In this document: piece after piece, positions 37,801 to 47,043 of the stretch
Layout: every line of letters begins with the position of its first letter
Position numbering within the stretch: position 1 is the first letter of the stretch
From: Caprella mutica
Lineage: Eukaryota > Arthropoda > Malacostraca > Amphipoda > Caprellidae
NCBI GenBank assembly: GCA_947561585.1
Contig: CANNZV010000263.1
Span: 316,464-380,463 of the forward strand
DNA length: 64,000 nucleotides
Direction: 5' to 3'
The notes under the pieces: generated by a model
The model's input: the letters and a program-made list of their open reading frames with translations, nothing else
The model's database searches: none
What the model was told of the DNA's origin: nothing
Translations under genes and position numbers: made by a program

Positions 37801-40800
37801 ACTTTCTTGGATAAGTCTATAGCTTCAAATAAAGCACAGTACTTTCTTGGATAAGTCTATAGCTTCAAATAAAGCACAGTACTTTCTTCGACAAGTCTAT
37901 AGCTTCAAATAAAGCACAGTACTTTCTTCGATAAGTCTATAGCTTCAAATAAAGCACAGTACTTTCTTGGATAAGTCTATAGCTTCAAATAAAGCACAGT
38001 ACTTTCTTGGATAAGTCTATAGCTTCAAATAAAGCACCGTACTTTCTTGGATAAGTCTATAGCTTCAAATAAAGTACAGTACTTTCTTGGATAAGTCTAT
38101 AGCTTCAAATAAAGCACAGTACTTTCTTGGATAAGTCTATAGCTTCAAATAAAGCACAGTACTTTCTTGGATAAGTCTATAGCTTCAAATAAAGCACAGT
38201 ACTTTCTTGGATAAGTCTATAGCTTCAAATAAAACACAGTACTTTCTTGGATAAGTCTATAGCTTCAAATAAAGCACAGTACTTTCTTGGATAAGTCTAT
38301 AGCTTCAAATAAAGCACAGTACTTTCTTCGATAAGTCTATAGCTTCAAATAAAGCACAGTACTTTCTTGGATAAGTCTATAGCTTCAAATAAAGCACAGT
38401 ACTTTCTTGGATAAGTCTATAGCTTCAAATAAAGCACAGTACTTTCTTGGATAAGTCTATAGCTTCAAATAAAGCACAGTACTTTCTTGGATAAGTCTAT
38501 AGCTTCAAATAAAGCACAGTACTTTCTTGGATAAGTCTATAGCTTCAAATAAAGCACAGTACTTTCTTGGATAAGTCTATAGCTTCAAATAAAGCACAGT
38601 ACTTTCTTGGATAAGTCTATAGCTTCAAATAAAGCACAGTACTTTCTTGGATAAGTCTATAGCTTCAAATAAAGCACAGTACTTTCTTTGGATAAGTCTA
38701 TAGCTTCAAATAAAGCACAGTACTTTCTTGGATAAGTCTATAGCTTCAAATAAAGCACAGTACTTTCTTTGGATAAGTCTATAGCTTCAAATAAAGCACA
38801 GTACTTTCTTGGATAAGTCTATAGCTTCAAATAAAGCACAGTACTTTCTTCGATAAGTCTATAGCTTCAAATAAAGCACAGTACTTTCTTGGATAAGTCT
38901 ATAGCTTCAAATAAAGCACAGTACTTTCTTGGATAAGTCTATAGCTTCAAATAAAGCACAGTACTTTCTTGGATAAGTCTATAGCTTCAAATAAAGCACA
39001 GTACTTTCTTGGATAAGTCTATAGCTTCAAATAAAGCACAGTACTTTCTTGGATAAGTCTATGGCTTCAAATAAAGCACAGTACTTTCTTGGATAAGTCT
39101 ATAGCTTCAAATAAAGCACAGTACTTTCTTGGATAAGTCTATAGCTTCAAATAAAGCACAGTACTTTCTTGGATAAGTCTATAGCTTCAAATAAAGCACA
39201 GTACTTTCTTGGATAAGTCTATAGCTTCAAATAAAGCACAGTACTTTCTTGGATAAGTCTGTAGCTTCAAATAAAGCACAGTACTTTCTTGGATAAGTCT
39301 GTAGCTTCAAATAAAGCACAGTACTTTCATGGATAAGTCTATAGCTTCAAATAAAGCACAGTACTTTCTTGGATAAGTCTATAGCTTCAAATAAAGCACA
39401 GTACTTTCTTGGATAAGTCTATAGCTTCAAATAAAGCACAGTACTTTCTTGGATAAGTCTATAGCTTCAAATAAAGCACAGTACTTTCTTGGATAAGTCT
39501 ATAGCTTCAAATAAAGCACAGTACTTTCTTGGATAAGTCTATAGCTTCAAATAAAGCACAGTACTTTCTTGGATAAGTCTATAGCTTCAAATAAAGCACA
39601 GTACTTTCTTGGATAAGTCTATAGCTTCAAATAAAGCACAGTACTTTCTTCGATAAGTCTATAGCTTCAAATAAAGCACAGTACTTTCTTGGATAAGTCT
39701 ATGGCTTCAAATAAAGCACAGTACTTTCTTGGATAAGTCTATAGCTTCAAATAAAGCACAGTACTTTCTTGGATAAGTCTATAGCTTCAAATAAAGCACA
39801 GTACTTTCTTGGATAAGTCTATAGCTTCAAATAAAGCACAGTACTTTCTTGGATAAGTCTATAGCTTCAAATAAAGCACAGTACTTTCTTGGATAAGTCT
39901 ATAGCTTCAAATAAAGCACAGTACTTTCTTGGATAAGTCTATGGCTTCAAATAAAGCACAGTACTTTCTTGGATAAGTCTATAGCTTCAAATAAAGCACA
40001 GTACTTTCTTGGATAAGTCTATAGCTTCAAATAAAGCACAGTACTTTCTTGCATAAGTCTATAGCTTCAAATAAAGCACAGTACTTTCTTGGATAAGTCT
40101 ATAGCTTCAAATAAAGCACAGTACTTTTTTGGATAAGTCTTTAGCTTCAAATAAAGCACAGTACTTTCTTGGATAAGTCTATAGCTTCAAATAAAGCACA
40201 GTACTTTCTTGGATAAGTCTATAGCTTCAAATAAAGCACAGTACTTTCTTCGATAAGTCTATAGCTTCAAATAAAGCACAGTACTTTCTTGGATAAGTCT
40301 ATAGCTTCAAATAAAGCACAGTACTTTCTTGGATAAGTCTATAGCTTCAAATAAAGCACAGTACTTTCTTTGGATAAGTCTATAGCTTCAAATAAAGCAC
40401 AGTACTTTCTTGGATAAGTCTATAGCTTCAAGTAAAGCACAGTACTTTCTTGGATTAGTCTATAGCTTCAAATAAAGCACAGTACTTTCTTGGATAAGTC
40501 TATAGCTTCAAATAAAGCACAGTACTTTCTTGGATAAGTCTATAGCTTCAAATAAAGCACAGTATTTTCTTGGATAAGTCTATAGCTTCAAATAAAGCAC
40601 AGTACTTTCTTGGATAAGTCTATAGCTTCAAATAAAGCACAGTACTTTCTTGGATAAGGCTATAGCTTCAAATAAAGCACAGTACTTTCTTGGATAAGTC
40701 TACAGCTTCAAATAAAGCACAGTACTTTCTTGGATAAGTCTATAGCTTCAAATAAAGCACAGTACTTTCTTGGATAAGTCTATAGCTTCAAATAAAGCAC

Positions 40801-43663
40801 AGTACTTTCTTGGATAAGTCTATAGCTTCAAATAAAGCACAGTACTTTCTTGGATAAGTCTATAGCTTCAAATAAAGCACAGTACTTTTTTGGATAAGTC
40901 TTTAGCTTCAAATAAAGCACAGTACTTTCTTGGATAAGTCTATAGCTTCAAATAAAGCACAGTACTTTCTTGGATAAGTCTATAGCTTCAAATAAAGCAC
41001 AGTACTTTCTTGGATAAGTCTATAGCTTCAAATAAAGCACAGTACTTTCTTGGATAAGTCTATAGCTTCAAATAAAGCACAGTACTTTCTTGGATAAGTC
41101 TATAGCTTCAAATAAAGCACAGTACTTTCTTGGATAAGTCTATAGCTTCAAATAAAGCACAGTACTTTCTTGGATAAGTCTATAGCTTCAAATAAAGCAC
41201 AGTACTTTCTTGGATAAGTCTATAGCTTCAATTAAAGCACAGTACTTTCTTGGATAAGTCTATAGCTTCAAATGAAGCACAGTACTTTCTTGGATAAGTC
41301 TATAGCTTCAAATGAAGCACAGTACTTTCTTGGATAAGTCTATAGCTTCAAATAAAGCACAGTACTTTCTTGGATAAGTCTATAGCTTCAAATAAAGCAC
41401 AGTACTTTCTTCGATAAGTCTATAGCTTCAAATAAAACACAGTACTTTCTTGGATAAGTCTATAGCTTCAAATAAAGCACAGTACTTTCTTCGATAAGTC
41501 TATAGCTTCAAATAAAGCACAGTACTTTCTTGGATAAGTCTATAGCTTCAAATAAAGCACAGTACTTTCTTGGATAAGTCTATAGCTTCAAATAAAGCAC
41601 AGTACTTTCTTTGGATAAGTCTATAGCTTCAAATAAAGCACAGTACTTTCTTCGATAAGTCTATAGCTTCAATTAAAGCACAGTACTTTCTTGGATAAGT
41701 CTATAGCTTCAAATAAAGCACAGTACTTTCTTGGATAAGTCTATAGCTTCAAATAAAGCACAGTACTTTCTTGGATAAGTCTATAGCTTCAAATAAAGCA
41801 CAGTACTTTCTTGGATAAGTCTATAGCTTCAAATAAAGCACAGTACTTTTTTGGATAAGTCTTTAGCTTCAAATAAAGCACAGTACTTTCTTGGATAAGT
41901 CTACAGCTTCAAATAAAGCACAGTACTTTCTTGGATAAGTCTATAGCTTCAAATAAAGCACAGTACTTTCTTGGATAAGTCTATAGCTTCAAATAAAGCA
42001 CAGTACTTTCTTGGATAAGTCTATAGCTTCAAATAAAGCACAGTACTTTCTTGGATAAGTCTATAGCTTCAAATAAAGCACAGTACTTTTTTGGATAAGT
42101 CTTTAGCTTCAAATAAAGCACAGTACTTTCTTGGATAAGTCTATAGCTTCAAATAAAGCACAGTACTTTCTTGGATAAGTCTATAGCTTCAAATAAAGCA
42201 CAGTACTTTCTTGGATAAGTCTATAGCTTCAAATAAAGCACAGTACTTTCTTTGGATAAGTCTATAGCTTCAAATAAAGCACAGTACTTTCTTCGATAAG
42301 TCTATAGCTTCAATTAAAGCACAGTACTTTCTTGGATAAGTCTATAGCTTCAAATAAAACACAGTACTTTCTTGGATAAGTCTATAGCTTCAAATAAAGC
42401 ACAGTACTTTCTTCGATAAGTCTATAGCTTCAAATAAAGCACAGTACTTTCTTGGATAAGTCTATAGCTTCAAATAAAGCACAGTACTTTCTTGGATAAG
42501 TCTATAGCTTCAAATAAAGCACAGTACTTTCTTTGGATAAGTCTATAGCTTCAAATAAAGCACAGTACTTTCTTGGATAAGTCTATAGCTTCAAGTAAAG
42601 CACAGTACTTTCTTGGATTAGTCTATAGCTTCAAATAAAGCACAGTACTTTCTTGGATAAGTCTATAGCTTCAAATAAAGCACAGTACTTTCTTGGATAA
42701 GTCTATAGCTTCAAATAAAGCACAGTACTTTCTTGGATAAGTCTATAGCTTCAAATAAAGCACAGTACTTTCTTGGATAAGTCTATAGCTTCAAATAAAG
42801 CACAGTATTTTCTTGGATAAGTCTATAGCTTCAAATAAAGCACAGTACTTTCTTGGATAAGTCTATAGCTTCAAGTAAAGCACAGTACTTTCTTGGATTA
42901 GTCTATAGCTTCAAATAAAGCACAGTACTTTCTTGGATAAGTCTATAGCTTCAAATAAAGCACAGTACTTTCTTGGATAAGTCTATAGCTTCAAATAAAG
43001 CACAGTACTTTCTTGGATAAGTCTATAGCTTCAAATAAAGCACAGTACTTTCTTGGATAAGTCTATAGCTTCAATTAAAGCACAGTACTTTCTTGGATAA
43101 GTCTATAGCTTCAAATAAAGCACAGTACTTTCTTGGATAAGTCTATAGCTTCAAATAAAGCACAGTACTTTCTTGGATAAGTCTATAGCTTCAAATAAAG
43201 CACAGTCTCATTTACAAACAAAGAATAACAAACTAATTTAACTAAATAATAGAATTTGTGCCTCTGAAAACCAAGAGGCAACTAACAAAATGACTCTAGC
43301 TGCATTCTCCACATGTTATCATTAGCTACTGAGAAACTCCGTGTGATTATTTTTCAATGCCACGAGTAAATAGATATCTTCCGAAAAGATAATCTAAACT
43401 AATAAATCGAAGTTAATGTTTTTTAATTCTCTTTTAAATGATGTTTTTGTCTTCCATCTTACTTCTGAACTCTTAAAGTGATAACAGTTTCTTTCGGGTG
43501 CCGTAACTCTGGGACACCCTAAAAACTACAAATAGAATAATAGTTAAAATGATAGTTTTCTTTTTTAGTTACAATAGATGTATATTGAAATACATGGATT
43601 GTCGTAATTATTCACCGATATTTTTTTACAGGTGACCACCAAGTAATGCAGAAGATGATATGA
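25628..43663 (+). CDS. Multi-CTLD type I membrane receptor (mannose-receptor-like), 5' incomplete
   Basis: A cell-surface lectin-type receptor by domain layout. Exons: 25,628-25,857; 26,698-26,880; 30,189-30,302; 31,933-32,078; 33,693-33,792; 34,475-34,587; 34,697-34,837; 34,950-35,709; probably 43,632-43,663. All introns are GT-AG. From 26,698 on, every junction agrees in phase (1,1,0,1,0,0,1). Four CTLDs follow one another: CTLD1 (CPDRADW...; FICKK), CTLD2 (GGKCYSL; VWIGM; RWNDRKC; FICQI), CTLD3 (GDACYRV; FWMGM; FICKY) and CTLD4 (GEYCYLF; MWIGL; EPN; WKDANC; YICKI), then a 25-residue transmembrane helix and tail CKRKKKMNQM. CTLD4 alone has the mannose-type EPN triplet, but its WND is WKD, so calcium/sugar binding is doubtful. 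CTLDs are widely used in innate recognition and adhesion; a ligand cannot be named. The signal-peptide exon was not found. CTLD1 is damaged (see its exons). Confidence 0.85.
26150..26465 (+). mobile_element. TIR-type fragment plus R1 copy inside the CTLD1 intron
   Basis: Phrase repeats ttcgccgcggacagttcg, ctcgctgctaggaca and attccccgccag at 26,155-26,250 are followed by R1-family sequence (gtagcttttttggatcc, atgagctttgtcagcgac, ggttggtgacc, gacgttaaaccc). This is the same pairing of phrase-repeat end and R1 core as in the element at 32,281-33,655. It lies exactly in the intron where CTLD1's central exon should be. Confidence 0.6.
26698..26880 (+). CDS. Receptor gene: C-half of CTLD1 and linker
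   Basis: Acceptor ccattcccag, donor GCAG|GTAAAT. It encodes QEDCLSLYFYHGKWNDKNC ... FRFICKKPKRG, then a linker with NCPREWAKA leading into CTLD2. The exon needs one nucleotide from the preceding exon (phase 1), whereas exon 25,857 ends in phase 0, so the two cannot be joined directly in frame. The central WIGL/NW exon seen in the other CTLDs is missing between them. Confidence 0.75.
26881..27639 (+). other. Receptor-gene intron, unique part
   Basis: No exon seen. Near 27,115 the words actgtcaagacatgactcg and gatgtcttggcatgac form a small inverted repeat and resemble the gtcagggcata unit of the array that follows. Confidence 0.4.
27640..30055. repeat. 21-bp minisatellite, about 114 copies, intronic
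   Basis: The unit gtcagggcataatactaggt has two-state positions (ataata/ataaaa; aggtt/agatt) and a rarer ttagggc. There is higher-order structure: a marker unit (gttgttagggcataaaa) at 27,915 recurs at 28,482, 567 bp = 27 units away, with the same neighbouring variant order, and a further version lies near 28,985. Period 21 leaves open frames of 800+ codons on both strands; neither is a gene. The array fills most of the intron between 26,880 and 30,189. Confidence 0.97.
30189..30302 (+). CDS. Receptor gene: N-part of CTLD2
   Basis: Acceptor ttttctacctag, donor GAACAAG|GTGGGT. The split Gly codon with the previous exon gives WAKAGGKCYSLI; it continues AREYCKKFTGGDLASINSQF. Phase 1 in and 1 out. 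Confidence 0.85.
30303..31932 (+). other. Receptor-gene intron with a 70-80 bp tandem duplication
   Basis: gttactcttacacttag ... gagattatttt at about 30,890-30,960 is repeated directly at about 30,966-31,045. Otherwise AT-rich, with less AT-rich, possibly element-derived sequence at 30,410-30,880. No exon seen. Confidence 0.55.
31933..32078 (+). CDS. Receptor gene: central exon of CTLD2
   Basis: Acceptor tctaattttcag, donor GCAAAAAA|GTCAGT (weak). It encodes VWIGMMHLYFDFVWMD ... LQYTNWAMGEPSKK, the CTLD long-loop exon with WIG and NW.GEP motifs (EPS rather than EPN). Phase 1 in, 0 out. Confidence 0.85.
32281..33655 (+). mobile_element. TIR element with ggtggaatataccag ends, interrupted by another element
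   Basis: Left end: aaattccaccccgctaaatt, ctaccctagttatattccac. Right end: five near-identical units of the 15-bp phrase ggtggaatataccag at 33,570-33,650, in the opposite orientation. Between them lie an R1-family copy (33,265-33,560) and a nested element at 32,422-33,075. It sits entirely within the intron between CTLD2 exons 31,933-32,078 and 33,693-33,792, ending only about 40 bp before the latter. Confidence 0.65.
32422..33075. mobile_element. Nested 650-bp TIR element (gggccattcacg ends)
   Basis: Left ccttaagcgggccattcacg, right (reverse complement) cttaaagtgggccattcacg. Further sub-terminal words aaactgatcgtgaatgg and aaactgaccgtgaatgg repeat inside the left half. No transposase. It is younger than the surrounding element because it interrupts it. 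Confidence 0.75.
33693..33792 (+). CDS. Receptor gene: last exon of CTLD2
   Basis: Acceptor ttcaaagttcag, donor CCAGCAG|GTTTGT. It encodes GSQSCVELIPRKTYRWNDRK, then CDKEISFICQI. Phase 0 in, 1 out. Includes WND and the final cysteine pair. Confidence 0.8.
33793..34474 (+). other. Receptor-gene intron, nothing recognised
   Basis: AT-rich intron with no repeat array or exon. Confidence 0.5.
34475..34587 (+). CDS. Receptor gene: start of CTLD3
   Basis: Acceptor tttatatttcag, donor TGGAAG|GTGAAT. It encodes NLNFCDEPLTEFVKKGDACY and RVIDEEKTWK. Phase 1 in, 0 out. Confidence 0.85.
34697..34837 (+). CDS. Receptor gene: middle of CTLD3
   Basis: Acceptor ttgattcatcag, donor AACAAA|GTAAGA. It encodes EAEEYCQQLGSNLMFVEF ... 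RFWMGMEYNK. Phase 0 on both sides. Confidence 0.85.
34950..35709 (+). CDS. Receptor gene: end of CTLD3, whole CTLD4, transmembrane segment
   Basis: Acceptor aacgttccag. CTLD3 ends LFTNWGMV ... KWFSEPCSRENKFICKY. CTLD4 is in a single exon without introns, unlike CTLD2 and CTLD3: NFHGEYCYLFE, RCRKEGGNLVSIHS, SSMWIGLYQS, LNWASGEPND, EWKDANCTSLKSYICKI. Then a Ser/Thr/Asn stalk, the hydrophobic helix TIIIVIPSIIFLLAIVIVMA and a basic CKRKKK stop-transfer. The donor TACAAAG|GTTTGT is plausible; without splicing the frame would stop at 35,807. Confidence 0.85.
35568..35645 (+). other. Transmembrane helix coding segment
   Basis: About 24 hydrophobic residues (Ile/Val/Leu-rich) followed by CYCKRKKKM on the cytoplasmic side; with extracellular CTLDs this gives a type I orientation. 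Confidence 0.85.
35961..43520. mobile_element. TIR element (agggtgtMccagMgttacgg ends) enclosing the 40-bp array
   Basis: Left end: agggtgtaccagcgttacgg, then aaactgttataac. Right end in reverse complement: agggtgtcccagagttacgg, then aaactgttatcac. The pairing extends about 45 bp. This type of end (gggtgtcccag) is common in Tc1/mariner-like and related non-autonomous elements. Unique flanks of about 600 bp (left) and 310 bp (right) separate the ends from the array; no transposase is seen. Confidence 0.7.
36561..43206. repeat. 40-bp minisatellite, about 166 copies (6.6 kb)
   Basis: The unit reads ttcttggataagtctatagc + ttcaaataaagcacagtact with very low divergence over most of the left half. 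Variants: ttcttcgataag, 41-bp ctttggataag, tttttggataagtctttagc, caagtaaagc with ggattagtc, caattaaagc. Linked variants recur as blocks in the right half (the aagtaaagc + ggattagtc pair at about 40,430, 42,590 and 42,870), showing larger-scale duplications. Every unit carries AATAAA on the plus strand, the strand of the receptor gene. Confidence 0.98.
43632..43663 (+). CDS. Receptor gene: probable last coding exon
   Basis: Acceptor gatatttttttacag, then in phase 1 the tail DHQVMQKMI and TGA, giving a 20-residue-scale cytoplasmic end ...FYKGDHQVMQKMI. Both phase and acceptor quality fit the donor at 35,709, which would make the last intron about 7.9 kb and place the whole 40-bp array in it. 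Short, so not certain. Confidence 0.45.
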
Positions 43664-44147
43664 AACTCCTACAAAATTTTATTTCGAAAATTACCAACGG
43701 ATATAACCTACCATTTATTATTATGTATATTTTATACACGTAGGAATATTTGGATTAGAATAATTAAACTAAATAACAAACACTGTGAGCTATAATTATA
43801 TGTAAATCAATGATATTGTTCATTTCTTTTATTTTTATACACGCACACACCAATTATTTTAAAGCTGAATTACCGACGTCACTGATGATGTGAGAGAGAC
43901 TTTTTTGTTAGAGCAGAGAGTTGCTTTGGCAGTTCAGAGGGGCAATGCTTTCAGTATCATGACGTCAGTCAAGGAGAAGTATGATGACCGCAGTTTGGGT
44001 GTTGCCCTGTGACCTGCTATAGGCACCTCACAGTCGGTTGGAGGCCACTACAATTGGCGATGGACGGAGCCATGGTCGTAGAGCAGAGAAGCATATCTTT
44101 TTTAGTGTTCATTGTCTTAGATCTTTAGTGTTCATTGTCTAAGTATA
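43664..44147 (+). other. Probable 3'UTR/downstream region of the receptor gene
   Basis: AT-rich to 43,860, then a less AT-rich block (43,870-44,110) with paired gacgtcactgatgatg and atgacgtcagtcaagg words, possibly element-derived. No gene recognised. Confidence 0.4.
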
Positions 44148-46327
44148 ACTTAGATCGTTATACAGGCACTTAGATCGTTATACAGGCACTTAGATCGTTA
44201 TACAGGCACTTAGATCGTTATACAGGCACTTAGATCGTTATACAGGCACTTAGATCGTTATACAGGCACTTAGATCGTTATACAGGCACTTAGATCGTTA
44301 TACAGGCACTTAGATCGTTATACAGGCACTTAGATCGTTATACAGGCACTTAGATCGTTATACAGGCACTTAGATCGTTATACAGGCACTTAGATCGTTA
44401 TACAGGCACTTAGATCGTTATACAGGCACTTAGATCGTTATACAGGCACTTAGATCGTTATACAGGCACTTAGATCGTTATACAGGCACTTAGATCGTTA
44501 TACAGGCACTTAGATCGTTATACAGGCACTTAGATCGTTATACAGGCACTTAGATCGTTATACAGGCACTTAGATCGTTATACAGGCACTTAGATCGTTA
44601 TACAGGCACTTAGATCGTTATACAGGCACTTAGATCGTTATACAGGCACTTAGATCGTTATACAGGCACTTAGATCGTTATACAGGCACTTAGATCGTTA
44701 TACAGGCACTTAGATCGTTATACAGGCACTTAGATCGTTATACAGGCACTTAGATCGTTATACAGGCACTTAGATCGTTATACAGGCACTTAGATCGTTA
44801 TACAGGCACTTAGATCGTTATACAGGCACTTAGATCGTTATACAGGCACTTAGATCGTTATACAGGCACTTAGATCGTTATACAGGCACTTAGATCGTTA
44901 TACAGGCACTTAGATCGTTATACAGGCACTTAGATCGTTATACAGGCACTTAGATCGTTATACAGGCACTTAGATCGTTATACAGGCACTTAGATCGTTA
45001 TACAGGCACTTAGATCGTTATACAGGCACTTAGATCGTTATACAGGCACTTAGATCGTTATACAGGCACTTAGATCGTTATACAGGCACTTAGATCGTTA
45101 TACAGGCACTTAGATCGTTATACAGGCACTTAGATCGTTATACAGGCACTTAGATCGTTATACAGGCACTTAGATCGTTATACAGGCACTTAGATCGTTA
45201 TACAGGCACTTAGATCGTTATACAGGCACTTAGATCGTTATACAGGCACTTAGATCGTTATACAGGCACTTAGATCGTTATACAGGCACTTAGATCGTTA
45301 TACAGGCACTTAGAGCGGTATACAGGCACTTAGAGCGGTATACAGGCACTTAGATCGTTATACAGGCACTTAGATCGTTATACAGGCACTTAGAGCGGTA
45401 TACAGGCACTTAGAGCGGTATACAGGCACTTAGAGCGGTATACAGGCACTTAGATCGTTATACAGGCACTTAGATCGTTATACAGGCACTTAGATCGTTA
45501 TACAGGCACTTAGATCGTTATACAGGCACTTAGATCGTTATACAGGCACTTAGATCGTTATACAGGCACTTAGATCGTTATACAGGCACTTAGATCGTTA
45601 TACAGGCACTTAGATCGTTATACAGGCACTTAGATCGTTATACAGGCACTTAGATCGTTATACAGGCACTTAGATCGTTATACAGGCACTTAGATCGTTA
45701 TACAGGCACTTAGATCGTTATACAGGCACTTAGATCGTTATACAGGCACTTAGATCGTTATACAGGCACTTAGATCGTTATACAGGCACTTAGAGCGGTA
45801 TACAGGCACTTAGAGCGGTATACAGGCACTTAGATCGTTATACAGGCACTTAGAGCGGTATACAGGCACTTAGAGCGGTATACAGGCACTTAGAGCGGTA
45901 TACAGGCACTTAGATCGGTATACAGGCACTTAGATCGGTATACAGGCACTTAGATCGGTATACAGGCACTTAGATCGGTATACAGGCACTTAGATCGGTA
46001 TACAGGCACTTAGATCGGTATACAGGCACTTAGATCGGTATACAGGCACTTAGATCGGTATACAGGCACTTAGATCGGTATACAGGCACTTAGATCGGTA
46101 TACAGGCACTTAGATCGGTATACAGGCACTTAGATCGGTATACAGGCACTTAGATCGGTATATAGGCACTTAGATCGGTATATAGGCACTTAGATCGGTA
46201 TATAGGCACTTAGATCGGTATATAGGCACTTAGATCGGTATATAGGCACTTAGCGGTATATAGGCACTTAGATCGGTATATAGGCACTTAGATCGGTATA
46301 TAGGCACTTAGCGGTATATAGGCACTT
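44148..46327. repeat. 20-bp minisatellite, about 109 copies, with one-sided decay
   Basis: The unit acttagatcgttatacaggc is perfectly homogeneous for the first 57 or so copies, then interspersed with agcggta copies (45,310-45,900), then uniformly agatcggta, then ataggc for the last copies and 18-bp units (tagcggta) at the right edge. Thus variants are ordered along the array. Confidence 0.98.
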
Positions 46328-46900
46328 AACTTTACATATGAAAATAGGGTTTTAAGTCAAAATATGGTTATATCTTTGGAATCAGGGTCATCAATGGAAA
46401 TAGGGTTATACCAGCAACTAGGGATATATACAGCCTAAAAATAGGACTATATATGCAGATAGGAATATTTAGGAAAATAAGACTTCCTAAGAAAAATAGG
46501 GATGGATAGGCTAATATAAGGATCTAAAACAAAAATAGGACCATATAAGCAAATAGGACCATTTAAGCAAAAAGTCCCATATTAGCCAACATGACTAAGT
46601 AAATAGGGATATATAGAAAAATATAGATATAACAAATGTAGTGATCTATAGTAGTCAGACTAGGACTGAATAGGCAAAAATAGGGATTTAACCTAGCCAA
46701 ATATAAGACTATTTATGCGGATAGGGATCTATAGGAAATACTAAGGATATATGGTCAAAGGACTATATAAGCAAATAGTGATAGAGGAAAATAGGGATAT
46801 TTAGTAAAAATACCCAGAACGTTAGGGATGAAATAGGCCAATCTATCTATCTTAGGCAGATAGCGGTATCCGGCAAATATGACCCTACAAGCCAATAGGC
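46328..46900. repeat. Highly degenerate continuation (atatagggatatataggcaaa type)
   Basis: Irregular recurrences of aatagggat, atataagcaaatagg and aggaaaatagggat without a fixed period. They look like an old, decayed tandem array related to the tataggc words at its left edge. No gene. Confidence 0.6.
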
Positions 46901-46931
46901 ATCCACGAGTCAAATTATGGTCTTAGTAGGA

Positions 46932-47043
46932 TTAGTGTTGATTTGGTTCACTAGTTTTTCCAGGTCCAGGTTGGCTATCTTTTCCAGGTCCAGGAATTAG
47001 GTTAGTTCCTGTAGGCTCAGTTTTCGGTGGCCTAGAAGTTCTT
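46932..47043 (-). CDS. Possible Pro-rich last exon of the minus-strand lectin gene
   Basis: Minus-strand frame RTSRPPKTEPTGTNLIPGPG, KDSQPGPGKTSEPNQH, then TAA, with a weak acceptor gttgacag at 47,044. It has an internal duplication PGPGK..QPGPGK..EP. It could be a C-terminal tail, but no exon linking it to 48,213 was found. Weak. Confidence 0.2.

Noticed and set aside
36561..43206. CRISPR-like array
   Set aside because: Units are contiguous without unique spacers, in an intron-containing animal locus.
43870..44110. Possible structured RNA or tRNA-like block
   Set aside because: No cloverleaf or conserved box motif could be drawn by eye.
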